A stretch of 10,246 nucleotides of DNA, from assembly GCA_003670825.1 (NCBI GenBank), contig QWQL01000113.1, positions 1-10,246 of the forward strand, read 5' to 3'. The notes under the pieces were generated by a model. That model worked only from the letters and a program-made list of their open reading frames with translations. It searched no databases and had not been told where the DNA came from. Positions 1 to 7,140 of the stretch are shown here, one piece after another. This stretch comes from Planctomycetota bacterium. GTDB taxonomy: Bacteria > Planctomycetota > Planctomycetia > Pirellulales > UBA1268. A program made the translations under genes and the position numbers. Numbering within the stretch: position 1 is the first letter of the stretch; each line of letters begins with the position of its first letter.

Positions 1-2
1 CA

Positions 3-68
3 GTGGCAGGCATGACCGGTCGCCGCCCTGTCTCCGTCGCGGCTTCCCTCTCGAGCGTCTGCCGATGA
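3..68 (+). CDS. Possible C-terminal tail of an off-window upstream gene
   Basis: The frame beginning at base 3 is open and ends at TGA 66-68, reading VAGMTGRRPVSVAASLSSVCR. Its stop would overlap the start codon of the ABC ATPase as ATGA (65-68), the classic arrangement for translational coupling. Only 21 codons are visible and they match no family I know, so this could be chance. The ATPase frame itself is also open to the left edge, but it shows no ATG or GTG there. Confidence 0.25.
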   Translation: MAGMTGRRPVSVAASLSSVCR

Positions 69-940
69 TCGTCCGCACCATGGCCTTGACGAAGCGGTAC
101 GGCGACTTCGCCGCGCTCGATGGTTGCACGCTCGACGTCCGTGAGGGGGAGGTGTTTGGACTGCTCGGCCCCAACGGTGCCGGCAAGACCACGCTGCTGC
201 GGACCCTGCTCGGCTACCTCGCGGCCACGTCGGGCTCCGCCACCGTGGCCGGGTTCGACTGTGGCTCGCAATCGCTCGAGGTGCGGGCCCGCACGGCCTA
301 TCTCCCGGGCGAGGCCCGGCTCTTTCGCCGGATGAATGGCCACGGCGTGCTCGACTTCTTCGCTGGCCTGCGGCGGGAGTGCCGCCGCGGGACGGCGACG
401 GCGGTGGCAGACCGATTAGGCCTCGACTGCTCTCGAAAGGTCTCGCAGATGAGTACCGGCATGCGGCAGAAACTGGCCCTCGCCGTGGTACTGGCCACCG
501 AGGTGCCACTGGTGATCCTCGACGAGCCCACGGCCAACCTCGATCCCACCGCGCGGTCGGTTGTGCTCGATCTCGTCCGCGAGGCCCGGGCTGCGGGCCG
601 CACCGTGATCTTCTCCTCGCACGTCCTCTCGGAGGTGGAGGAGACCTGCGGCCAGGTGGTGATCATGCGGGCCGGCCGCGTGGTCCACGAGCAGTCGATC
701 GAGGCGCTCCGCCGTGGCCACCGCATTCGTGCGCATCTCCGGGGAGCTTTTCCCGGCGTGCCGGACGAGTTTGCCGGCCGGTTGCATGCGACCGCCGTGG
801 GCGACGGCCGCGTGATGATGGAGACGGACGAACCGCTGGCGCCGCTGCTCGGCTGGCTTTCGACCCTGCCACTGGCCGAGGTCCGCGTGGAGCCGGTCGG
901 GCTGCAGGCCGTCTACGATCGGTTCCATCGATCCGCATGA
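65..940 (+). CDS. ABC transporter ATP-binding protein (ABC-2 exporter type)
   Basis: This is the cytoplasmic nucleotide-binding subunit that hydrolyses ATP to drive an ABC-2 type exporter; its partner permease follows 25 nt downstream. The 291 residues show Walker A GPNGAGKTT (35-43), an ABC signature STGMRQ (130-135), Walker B LVILDE (149-154), a D-loop NLD (158-160) and the H-loop SSH (184-186). The remainder, about 215-291, is a less conserved C-terminal extension common in NatA-like exporter ATPases. Where a Q-loop glutamine is expected the protein reads YLPGEARLF (79-87). ATG at 65 puts the first beta strand (MIVRTMALTKRYG) at the usual position. A second ATG lies at 80, and there is no clear Shine-Dalgarno before either. 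The transported substrate cannot be inferred. Confidence 0.95.
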   Translation: MIVRTMALTKRYGDFAALDGCTLDVREGEVFGLLGPNGAGKTTLLRTLLGYLAATSGSATVAGFDCGSQSLEVRARTAYLPGEARLFRRMNGHGVLDFFAGLRRECRRGTATAVADRLGLDCSRKVSQMSTGMRQKLALAVVLATEVPLVILDEPTANLDPTARSVVLDLVREARAAGRTVIFSSHVLSEVEETCGQVVIMRAGRVVHEQSIEALRRGHRIRAHLRGAFPGVPDEFAGRLHATAVGDGRVMMETDEPLAPLLGWLSTLPLAEVRVEPVGLQAVYDRFHRSA

Positions 941-953
941 GGCACACCAGAGC

Positions 954-957
954 GAGG
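954..957 (+). promoter_or_regulatory. Ribosome binding site of the ABC permease
   Basis: GAGG lies 8 nt before ATG 966. A TTG directly upstream (963-965) could also serve, but it would leave only 5 nt of spacing and adds a single residue, so ATG 966 is preferred. Confidence 0.45.
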
Positions 958-965
958 CTTAGTTG

Positions 966-1844
966 ATGGACCACGACGACACGCGATCGACATCGGCGGC
1001 CGGCACCGGACCGTTTTGGAACCGTGCGATCTGGAACAAGACCTGGGGCGACCAACGGGTGCTGCTGCTCTCGCTGGCAGCGCTCTGGGCCGCCTTTCCC
1101 TGGCTCTACATCCTGCTCTCGGCCCAGATCGAGATGCCGGCATTCCAAAATGTGCTGCTCAAAGTGATCCCCGACGACTGGCAAAAGCTCTCCGGTGTGC
1201 CGTTCTCCGAGGTGGCGACCTATGCCGGGCGAGTGGCACTGGCCTTCGTCGATCCGGTGGTGGTGTTGGCGGCAACGGTCTGGGGCATCACCCGCGGCAG
1301 CGATGCCGTGTCGGGTCCGTTGGAGCGGGGCACCATGGAAATGCTGTTGGCCGCACCGGTGCGCCGCTCGGCCATATTCCTCACGCAGGCTCTGGCCACC
1401 ACGGCGGCGGCTGCGCTGCTTTGTGGTGTGCTGCTGGTGTCGGTCTGGACGGTGGTCTCACTGGGGCCGTGGGCCGGCAAGGTGGAGCCCGTACGGTTTC
1501 TGCCCGCCGTCGCCAACGTGTTTGGCCTGATGGTCTGCATGGCGGGGATCTCGGCCTGCGTGTCGGCCGCCGACAGCCACCGCTGGCGGACGATCGGGAT
1601 CATGTGCGGGCTGTACGTGACGGCGATTCTCACAAAACTCGTCGGCCGCCTCAGCGGCGTGCTCGGCTGGGTGGGGTATCTCTCGGTGCTCAACGCCTAC
1701 GAGCCGCAGCGACTGGTGGGCGGCGGGCCCGAGGCCTGGCGGATGCTTGCCTGGTATGACGGCATCCTGCTCGGGATCGGGATCGTGGCCTACCTGATCG
1801 GGGCCGTGATCTTCAGCCGCCGCGATCTCTCCGCCCCGCTGTAA
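966..1844 (+). CDS. ABC-2 type transporter permease
   Basis: This is the inner-membrane subunit of the exporter powered by the ATPase just upstream; the two form an evident operon. The 292 residues contain about six hydrophobic segments, near 32-52, 89-108, 139-165, 177-200, 207-225 and 262-284, after a polar cytoplasmic N-terminus of about 30 residues. The segment SGPLERGTMEMLLAAPVRR (116-134) is the conserved cytoplasmic loop of ABC-2 permeases, where an E/G-T-x-E-x-L-L-x-x-P-x-x-R pattern follows the second helix and contacts the ATPase. The protein ends with FSRRDLSAPL, a common ending for this family. The substrate is unknown; drug, lipid, polysaccharide or peptide export are all possible. 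The start is chosen from the GAGG motif and the ATG at 966. Confidence 0.92.
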   Translation: MDHDDTRSTSAAGTGPFWNRAIWNKTWGDQRVLLLSLAALWAAFPWLYILLSAQIEMPAFQNVLLKVIPDDWQKLSGVPFSEVATYAGRVALAFVDPVVVLAATVWGITRGSDAVSGPLERGTMEMLLAAPVRRSAIFLTQALATTAAAALLCGVLLVSVWTVVSLGPWAGKVEPVRFLPAVANVFGLMVCMAGISACVSAADSHRWRTIGIMCGLYVTAILTKLVGRLSGVLGWVGYLSVLNAYEPQRLVGGGPEAWRMLAWYDGILLGIGIVAYLIGAVIFSRRDLSAPL

Positions 1845-1865
1845 GCCGCCCTCTGTGAGCCGCCC

Positions 1866-1897
1866 CGGCACCGAGGTGGCGTCGATCGGCGGTGCCG
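1866..1897 (+). other. Stem-loop between permease and TPR genes
   Basis: CGGCACC (1866-1872) pairs with GGTGCCG (1891-1897) across an 18-nt loop, 21 nt after the permease stop. No T-run follows, so it is not a convincing intrinsic terminator; it may be an RNA-stabilising hairpin or chance in GC-rich DNA. The rest of the 130-nt gap (1845-1974) holds one AT-rich patch (CATACTATTG, near 1902) that could be a -10 region, but no matching -35 box is visible. Confidence 0.2.
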
Positions 1898-1974
1898 ACG
1901 CATACTATTGTCCCAGCATCCCGGCCGGCGTCGGCCGCGGGTGGCAGGTCGTATCCTCGCAGTGAGCCGTTTTC

Positions 1975-3705
1975 ATGACGTTCATCCGCCGGTTGGGCCA
2001 GTGGCCCGCGGTCGTGTGTGTGGCTGTGTCGCTGTCGCTGGTGGCTCGTGGCGACGAGGTGGCCGCGCCAACTGCCGACGTGGACGGGCAGGAACTCCTC
2101 AACGACGCGATCAATGCGAAGCTCGAGATCAACGAAATCGACGACTACGGCACGGTGCTCGACCTCTGCAAGCGGGCACTGGCGAAGGGGCTCGATGAGG
2201 GCTCGACCAAGTTCGCCGAAGACCTCTATACCGGCACGCTGATCGAGCGGGCCTCGATGCTCGTGGGGGCGGTCGTCGACGCCGACCAGCCCGATCCCAA
2301 CTGGCGGCGAGTCCGCTCGTTCGCCATGCGGGATCTCAACGAGGTGGTGGCCCGTGATTCCGGCTTGGGTACGGCGCACCTGATGATCGCCCGGCTCGAG
2401 GCGCTGCCGGGGGGCGACCGAAAGCGGGCGGAGACGGCCGCGACGAAGGCCCTGGAGCTTCTGGGCGACGACCAGCTCCAACGGGCCCGGGCCAACCTGG
2501 TGCTCGCGGCGGTCGACGACGATCCCGGTAGGCAACTCGCCTTCTACGACGCCGCGGTCGAGCTGTCGCCACGGGATGCCGATGTGCGGCGGGCCCGTGG
2601 GCTGCACCTGTTGATGCAGGACGAGTTTGAGAAGGCGCGTGCCGATCTCGAGGTGGCCGTGACGGAAGAGCCCGACGACCCCTCGCTCCAGGAGGCGCTC
2701 GGCATGGCCTGCATGATGAGCGAGCAACTCGACGACGCCCGCGTAGCCTTCGACCGCGCCATCGAACTCGATCCGGAGGCGCCGGGGCCGCTCCTGCAGC
2801 GGGCCCGGGTGCATGCGGTACAGGGGCAGCGGGAACGAGCGCTGGCCGACATCGGCCGGGCGATCGACCTCGCTCCCCGCGACCATGCCGCCCGGCTGCT
2901 GCGAGCGCGGATCCTGCAGCAGGCGGGTGAGACGCAGCGGGCGCTGGCCGACGTCGAGGCGGTGCTCGAGCAGGATGCGGAAATGCCCGCTGCCCTGGAG
3001 CTCAAGGGACTGATCGCGGCCGAGCGGGAAGACTACCCCGAGGCGATCCGCAGTTTTCGCAAACTCGTCGCCAAAAACCCAGACGATCCCGTCGTGCTCA
3101 GCCAACTCGGCATGCTCTACCTGGCCGCGAAGCAGCCGCGGGAGGCGATTCGACGCTTCACGAAAGCGCTGGAGGCGGATCCCGCGAGCTTCGTGGCCCG
3201 CCGCGGCCGCAGCGACGCCGAAATCTCCATCGGCGACCACGTCGCGGCCATCGCCGATCTCGAAAAGGCGCACGAGCTCGAACCCGACGATACCGGAATC
3301 CTCAACAACTTCGCCTGGCTCCTCGCGACGTCGCCCAACGACTCGATCAGGGATGCCGACCAGGCGATCGCCCTGGCCACGAAGGCCTGCGAGGCAACGG
3401 AGTGGAAGGAGCCGCACATCGTGAGCACGCTGGCGGCGGGCCACGCCGAGAAGGGCGACTTCGAGTCGGCGATGAAGTACAGCCGCCAGGCGGTGGAGAT
3501 GGAGGAGACGGCCGACGAGGTCCGGGAACAACTCCGCAACGAACTCGCCAGCTATGAGTCGGGCAAGCCGTGGCGGGAACGGCAGGAGGTGCCCGAGGGG
3601 GGCGAGGCCGCGGCGCGGCCGGCCGATGCGATCAAGCCGGGCAGCGACAAGCCCGCCGAGACGGCCGCCCGTGACACGAAGCCCCGCCGTCCGTTCGACG
3701 ACTGA
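1975..3705 (+). CDS. Secreted tetratricopeptide-repeat (TPR) protein
   Basis: The product has 576 residues. The N-terminus (basic MTFIRR, hydrophobic core 11-23, then VARG before D27) is a Sec-type signal peptide probably cut near residue 26, so the protein should act in the periplasm or envelope. From about 130 to 440 it is a run of helical TPR units, with recognisable examples near 202-235, 236-268, 270-302, 304-336, 338-370, 372-404 and 406-438. Residues 443-508 (NNFAWLLATSPNDSIRDADQ onward, then TLAAGHAEKGDFESAM) form the C-terminal TPR block I associate with planctomycete TPR proteins. The last 50 residues are polar, Pro/Lys-rich and probably disordered. TPR arrays are protein-interaction scaffolds and no enzymatic domain is visible, so the partner is unknown. 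A probable terminator follows, and no Shine-Dalgarno is obvious before ATG 1975. Confidence 0.93.
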   Translation: MTFIRRLGQWPAVVCVAVSLSLVARGDEVAAPTADVDGQELLNDAINAKLEINEIDDYGTVLDLCKRALAKGLDEGSTKFAEDLYTGTLIERASMLVGAVVDADQPDPNWRRVRSFAMRDLNEVVARDSGLGTAHLMIARLEALPGGDRKRAETAATKALELLGDDQLQRARANLVLAAVDDDPGRQLAFYDAAVELSPRDADVRRARGLHLLMQDEFEKARADLEVAVTEEPDDPSLQEALGMACMMSEQLDDARVAFDRAIELDPEAPGPLLQRARVHAVQGQRERALADIGRAIDLAPRDHAARLLRARILQQAGETQRALADVEAVLEQDAEMPAALELKGLIAAEREDYPEAIRSFRKLVAKNPDDPVVLSQLGMLYLAAKQPREAIRRFTKALEADPASFVARRGRSDAEISIGDHVAAIADLEKAHELEPDDTGILNNFAWLLATSPNDSIRDADQAIALATKACEATEWKEPHIVSTLAAGHAEKGDFESAMKYSRQAVEMEETADEVREQLRNELASYESGKPWRERQEVPEGGEAAARPADAIKPGSDKPAETAARDTKPRRPFDD

Positions 3706-3727
3706 TCCGAATCCCAAGGGGGTTCAT

Positions 3728-3752
3728 CCGGCCCTCGCGTGGTCCGGTTTTT
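3728..3752 (+). terminator. Probable rho-independent terminator of the TPR gene
   Basis: CCGGCC (3728-3733) pairs with GGTCCGG (3741-3747), six base pairs with one bulged T and a 7-nt loop, followed at once by TTTTT (3748-3752). It lies 23 nt after the TPR stop and 30 nt before the 3' end of the convergent dehydratase gene. On the opposite strand the hairpin has no T tail, so it should terminate only plus-strand transcripts. Confidence 0.5.
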
Positions 3753-3781
3753 GCTTGCTCCGTCCTGCGCGTGCCGGCGGG

Positions 3782-4150
3782 TCAGGCAGGGGGCGTGACC
3801 GCGTCGATCTTCGCGGCCAGGATGAAGTCGTTTTCCGACAGGCCACCGATCGCGTGGGTGAAGATCTCGATCCACGCCTGCCGGTAGCCCTCCAGATGCA
3901 GGTCGGGATGGTGACGCTCCCGCTCGGCCAACGCCGCGACGTTGTTGAGCATCTTGATCGCCGACCGGAAGTCGGGGAGGGTCCAGTCACGGCGGATCCG
4001 AGTGCCGTCATGCGTCAGCCGCCAGCCGGGCAGGCTGGCGACCTGAGCCTCGGCTTCGGCGGCCGAATACCTCGGCACGCCCCCTTCGCAGGGAACGCAC
4101 TTTTTTGCCGCGAGTTCGGCAGGGCTCTGGTGGGAAGGGGGGCTTGTCAT
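3782..4150 (-). CDS. Pterin-4a-carbinolamine dehydratase (4a-hydroxytetrahydrobiopterin dehydratase)
   Basis: This enzyme dehydrates 4a-hydroxytetrahydropterin, formed by aromatic amino acid hydroxylases, to quinonoid dihydropterin so the cofactor can be recycled; it is cytoplasmic. The 122 residues contain the complete family signature: E76-x3-H80-H81-P82, then six residues to Y89, nine to H99 and eight to D108. The His pair and the second His belong to the active site. KKCVPCEGGVP (16-26) is the conserved N-terminal block with a CxxC pair, seen in many bacterial members. The length is typical. The frame extends upstream to an ATG at 4192, but that would overlap the barrel gene and add unconserved residues, so ATG 4150 is chosen. 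It starts 7 nt after the barrel gene's stop, so it is probably co-transcribed. No aromatic amino acid hydroxylase is in view. Confidence 0.95.
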   Translation of the reverse strand: MTSPPSHQSPAELAAKKCVPCEGGVPRYSAAEAEAQVASLPGWRLTHDGTRIRRDWTLPDFRSAIKMLNNVAALAERERHHPDLHLEGYRQAWIEIFTHAIGGLSENDFILAAKIDAVTPPA

Positions 4151-4157
4151 GGTGGTT

Positions 4158-5354
4158 TTAGTATCGCCCCTCGAAGCCGGCGAATCCACCATGCACGATG
4201 GTGCTCGATCCAGCGGTGATTCCTGAGAGCGACGCCGGCGAGGTGATGGATGTCACCCACTGGTCGTCGGCCTGGGCGATGTTGCCGACGCCGACCACGC
4301 GGTATCCCAGGCACAGGCTCCAGCGATCGGTCACATCCCAGGCCAGTGACGTATCGACGGAGCCCAGCCAGGAGAAGACGCCCTGCGTGGAGTGCACGGT
4401 CGACGGGGATCCATCGGCCGTGAACGTGCCGTAGGCGCCGTTGGTGCGCACGAGCCCGCTGGTGTTGGTGATCGAGTTGCCGCCGATCATGAACTTGGGG
4501 AGGAGGTTCAGCCGGATGCTGGGGAGAAACCGCCAGTCAAACTTCGCCCCGACCTGGGCGCCGTAGATGTTGTTGTTGGTGGCCACGTCGAAATCCAGGC
4601 CGCCGATCGCCGGGTTGCCGGTGCCGGTCTGAAGCGAGAGCGCATCACCCACCTGGAAAAATCGAAAGCCGGCCAGCCACATCAGGTTCACCGCCCGCTC
4701 GCGCGGCAGGAACTCGGGGCGGTCCCAGAGCGAGTAGACCCAGTTGATCTCGATGTCGTTGACGACGTCGGAGCGGCTGATCTCCTGCGCGGTGGCGTCG
4801 GTCAGGAACGTCGCTGCCGGCAGCCCCGCGACGGTCACGCCAGGTGCCTGCGGGATCGCGTCGATCCCTCCGGCAGCCGAGGTCACGCGGCTCGACGATC
4901 CCATCGTGGACACGCCCCAGTAGATGAGTTCGACCGCATGCTGCTGCCGCATGCCGAACCAGCGACCGAGATGGAGGTCCACCCCGCCGGGCCAGTTGGC
5001 TCCAGCGTCGCCGGTGGTGAGCTGCACACCGCCGAGCGGCTGCATGGTGGCCGTGCCGGCCGGGAGCGTGCGGGTCATCACCAGGCCGTTGGCTCCGGCG
5101 AACCACCGCGGCCACGGCTTTGCCAGTCCCTCGCCAATCCCCACCGGCATCGCGGCGAAGGTGTCGCCATCGACGGGATCACCGATGTACATCGGCGGGG
5201 CCACGAGGACGCCAGGGCCACCATCAGCGGTCACCGCGGCGGGTTCGAGCGTCGGGCTGCCGTCATCGCCCCACGCGTGCGTCGTCAGCGCTGCCGCGAC
5301 CAGCAGAAGCCGAACGATGACCCGACAAGGCTGGCAGAGTGCTGGGAAACGCAT
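4158..5354 (-). CDS. BBP7-like outer membrane beta-barrel protein
   Basis: The product has 398 residues. MRFPALCQPCRVIVRLLLVA and the following AALTTHAWG form a signal peptide, probably cut near residue 29. Segments resembling the planctomycete BBP7 outer-membrane family appear in order: a tryptophan-rich first strand (PRWFAGANGLVMTRTLP, 82-98), VELIYWG (141-147), DIEINWVYSLW (200-210), VNLMWLAGFRFFQVGDALS (222-240), NNIYGAQVGAKFDWRF (261-276), and WDVTDRWSLCLGYRVVGVG (339-357) before DDQ. The C-terminus alternates polar and nonpolar residues and ends in aromatic Y398, as outer-membrane strands often do. It is probably a pore or structural envelope protein; the function of this family is not established. 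A frame extension upstream to 5585 lacks sense as protein, and the signal peptide fixes the start at ATG 5354. There is no Shine-Dalgarno; see the leader hairpins. Confidence 0.87.
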   Translation of the reverse strand: MRFPALCQPCRVIVRLLLVAAALTTHAWGDDGSPTLEPAAVTADGGPGVLVAPPMYIGDPVDGDTFAAMPVGIGEGLAKPWPRWFAGANGLVMTRTLPAGTATMQPLGGVQLTTGDAGANWPGGVDLHLGRWFGMRQQHAVELIYWGVSTMGSSSRVTSAAGGIDAIPQAPGVTVAGLPAATFLTDATAQEISRSDVVNDIEINWVYSLWDRPEFLPRERAVNLMWLAGFRFFQVGDALSLQTGTGNPAIGGLDFDVATNNNIYGAQVGAKFDWRFLPSIRLNLLPKFMIGGNSITNTSGLVRTNGAYGTFTADGSPSTVHSTQGVFSWLGSVDTSLAWDVTDRWSLCLGYRVVGVGNIAQADDQWVTSITSPASLSGITAGSSTIVHGGFAGFEGRY

Positions 5355-5407
5355 GGCCGTGGTTCGCAGCGGACGACGGGGGCCATGCCGTGCGACCAGT
5401 GTCGCAC
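5351..5407 (-). promoter_or_regulatory. Two adjacent hairpins in the barrel-gene leader, one enclosing the start codon
   Basis: In minus-strand RNA the first stem is a perfect 7-bp palindrome (5407-5401 with 5396-5390, loop of 4 nt). Directly beside it, GCATGGCC (5388-5381) pairs perfectly with GGCCATGC (5358-5351) across 22 nt, and this second stem contains the AUG at 5354-5352. The pairing could limit ribosome access, or the 7-bp palindrome could be a protein-binding site in the DNA. GC-rich DNA yields such pairings by chance, so this is tentative. Confidence 0.3.
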
Positions 5408-5510
5408 CGCAACGCACGGGGCCCGATCCCCGAAGGGACGGCGGAGGGTCAGATAATGGTCCCAACCGGTCAATGCCTGTTTTTGCTCCAGCTTCAGATC
5501 GGGGCCGACG

Positions 5511-5668
5511 AGAGCGCATTCGACTGACGTGGTTCGCCGGCTCGGGGGCGGCAAAAGTCGCGTCGCCGGGCGAGGATACGCCCAAGGCTCCGCGAGCGTT
5601 CGCCGACCCCCTTCGCCTACCCGTCCTCGCTCACCGAGCCGGCGATACACGTAAGTCGAATGCGCTCT
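5511..5668. repeat. 158-bp inverted-repeat element (MITE-like or long hairpin)
   Basis: The left arm 5511-5545 and right arm 5634-5668 are reverse complements over 35 bp with only three mismatches; they begin AGAGCGCATTCGACT on one strand and end AGTCGAATGCGCTCT on the same strand. The 88-bp centre carries its own small stems, for example GGGCG/CGCCC at 5568-5572 and 5579-5583, and GCTC/GAGC at 5587-5590 and 5594-5597. It sits in the divergent spacer between the barrel gene and folC, so it terminates neither. No target-site duplication is obvious at the edges and there is no coding capacity of note. It could be a miniature transposable element, a REP-like genomic repeat or a structured RNA/DNA site. 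Confidence 0.65.
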
Positions 5669-5736
5669 AAACTCTCTGGTCTATTCGTTCCTCCGGCCCG
5701 ACGGGCTTCCGGCACTCCTTCGGCACTCTGCGCAAG

Positions 5737-7140
5737 ATGGGAAAGCGACCGTCGCACCGTCGTGGCTCCACCAAGGACCGCGATCGAGTGCTCGCCTGGC
5801 TCGACAGCCGGATCAACTACGAGCGGGTGCCGTTGTCCACGGCTACCGGCACCACCTTCGGCCTCACCGGCATGCGGCAGCTGCTCAAGCGGCTCGGCCA
5901 GCCGCAGCTCGCGTATCGCGTGGCGCACGTCGCCGGTACGAAGGGCAAGGGCTCCACGGTGGCGATGCTCGCGGCCATCCTCGAGGAGTCGGGGCATCGC
6001 GTCGGCCGCTACATGTCGCCGCATGTGCATGGCGTGGAGGAGCGGATCGCCGTCGACGGCGAACCGATATCCGCCGCGGATCTGGTGGCGGCATTTGAGA
6101 AGGTGATCCCGGAGGTCGAGGCCCTCGACCTCGCCGCCCGCCGCCGCACAGCCCGCGGGCCGACCTGGTTCGAGGTGATGACCGCCGCGGCCATGGTGCA
6201 CTTCGCCGACGCCCGGGTCGACGTGGCCGTCCTCGAGACCGGCCTGGGCGGCAGGCTCGATGCGACGAACGTCTCCCGTCCTCTCGTCACCGTGATCACG
6301 AGCATCAGCCTCGACCACATGCGGCTGCTCGGCCGGACGATCGCGAGCATCACCGCCGAGAAGGCGGGCATCATCAAGCGGGGCTGCCCGATCGTGTCTG
6401 GCGCCATCCAGCCGGTCGCCCGTCGCGTGATTGCCGACACGGCTACCCGCCGTCGGGCGCCGCTCGTGCAACTCGGCCTCGACTTCTCGGTGCGGGCGGC
6501 CGCCCCCGCCACGCCGGGCGACGTGCTGCACGGTGTGACGTTCGATCTCGTCCTACCCGGCTCCGCTGCCGCTCCATGCCGCTATGCCATCGCACTGCCC
6601 GGCCGGCATCAGGCCGACAACGCCGCGCTGGCGGCCATTGCCGCCCGGCAACTCGACGCCCGCGGGCTGGCCGTGACCGAGTCGGCGATCGCTCGCGGGC
6701 TCGCCCGGGCAACGCTACCAGCCCGGATCGAGACGACGGCCGAGCGGCCCCTCGTGATCGTCGATGCAGCCCACAACGTGGCCTCGATGGAGTCGCTGAT
6801 CGAGACGCTCCGTCCGGTGCTGGCGACGCGGGCTCCACGGGCGCTGGTCTTCGCCGCCAGCGGTGACAAGCAGATCGAGGCGATGCTGGCGGTGGCGGCC
6901 GGACTCTTCGACCACGTGGTCATCACCCGCTACTTGCGGAATCCGCGGGCCGCATCGCTCGAGCGGCTCCAGACCGCCTGCCGCCGGGCCGCCTTGCCGG
7001 AGGCCGAGGAGAGCGGATCGCCGGCCGACGCCCTCCGGCTGGCGCGGTCACGCGTCGGGGCCCGCGGGATCGTCGTCGTTGCGGGAAGCTTCTTTCTCGC
7101 CTCGGAGGTCGGGCTCTCCGGCGATCGGGCCCCGGGCTGA
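5737..7140 (+). CDS. folC: Bifunctional folylpolyglutamate synthase / dihydrofolate synthase
   Basis: This cytoplasmic Mur-ligase-fold enzyme joins glutamate to dihydropteroate and extends the polyglutamate tail of folates, using ATP. In order, the 467 residues show FGLTGMRQLLKRLG (41-54), the ATP-binding loop GTKGKGS (67-73), the SPH-type folate-site segment RYMSPHVHGVEERI (91-104), ETGLGGRLDATN (167-178), SLDHMRLLGRTI (191-202), EKAGIIK (208-214, with the lysine that is carbamylated in Mur ligases), HQADN (291-295) in the linker, DAAHN (343-347) of the C-terminal domain, and GSFFLASEV (450-458). The length is normal and all key motifs are present. ATG 5737 fits the family start and no strong Shine-Dalgarno precedes it. 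Its last 93 bp overlap the convergent protease gene. An 8-bp direct repeat CGGCACTC lies just upstream (5710-5717 and 5721-5728). Confidence 0.96.
   Translation: MGKRPSHRRGSTKDRDRVLAWLDSRINYERVPLSTATGTTFGLTGMRQLLKRLGQPQLAYRVAHVAGTKGKGSTVAMLAAILEESGHRVGRYMSPHVHGVEERIAVDGEPISAADLVAAFEKVIPEVEALDLAARRRTARGPTWFEVMTAAAMVHFADARVDVAVLETGLGGRLDATNVSRPLVTVITSISLDHMRLLGRTIASITAEKAGIIKRGCPIVSGAIQPVARRVIADTATRRRAPLVQLGLDFSVRAAAPATPGDVLHGVTFDLVLPGSAAAPCRYAIALPGRHQADNAALAAIAARQLDARGLAVTESAIARGLARATLPARIETTAERPLVIVDAAHNVASMESLIETLRPVLATRAPRALVFAASGDKQIEAMLAVAAGLFDHVVITRYLRNPRAASLERLQTACRRAALPEAEESGSPADALRLARSRVGARGIVVVAGSFFLASEVGLSGDRAPG

Noticed and set aside
1813..3717. 634-residue open frame antisense to the TPR gene
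   Set aside because: It is Arg/Leu/Gly-rich without recognisable domains, and it mirrors the codon pattern of the TPR gene; long antisense frames are expected in GC-rich DNA.
4151..4192. Longer dehydratase starting at ATG 4192
   Set aside because: The 14 added residues are unconserved and the gene would overlap the barrel coding region; ATG 4150 gives the normal family length.
4392..5456. 354-residue plus-strand frame opposite the barrel gene
   Set aside because: Its His/Arg/Gly-rich composition is that of a shadow frame, while the minus-strand frame has a signal peptide and family motifs.
5432..5482. Possible minus-strand promoter for the barrel gene (TTGACC with ATTATC)
   Set aside because: The two boxes are only about 10-12 nt apart, too close for a sigma-70 promoter.
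5617..6531. 304-residue minus-strand frame across the start of folC
   Set aside because: It is antisense to conserved folC motifs, low in hydrophobic structure and matches no family.
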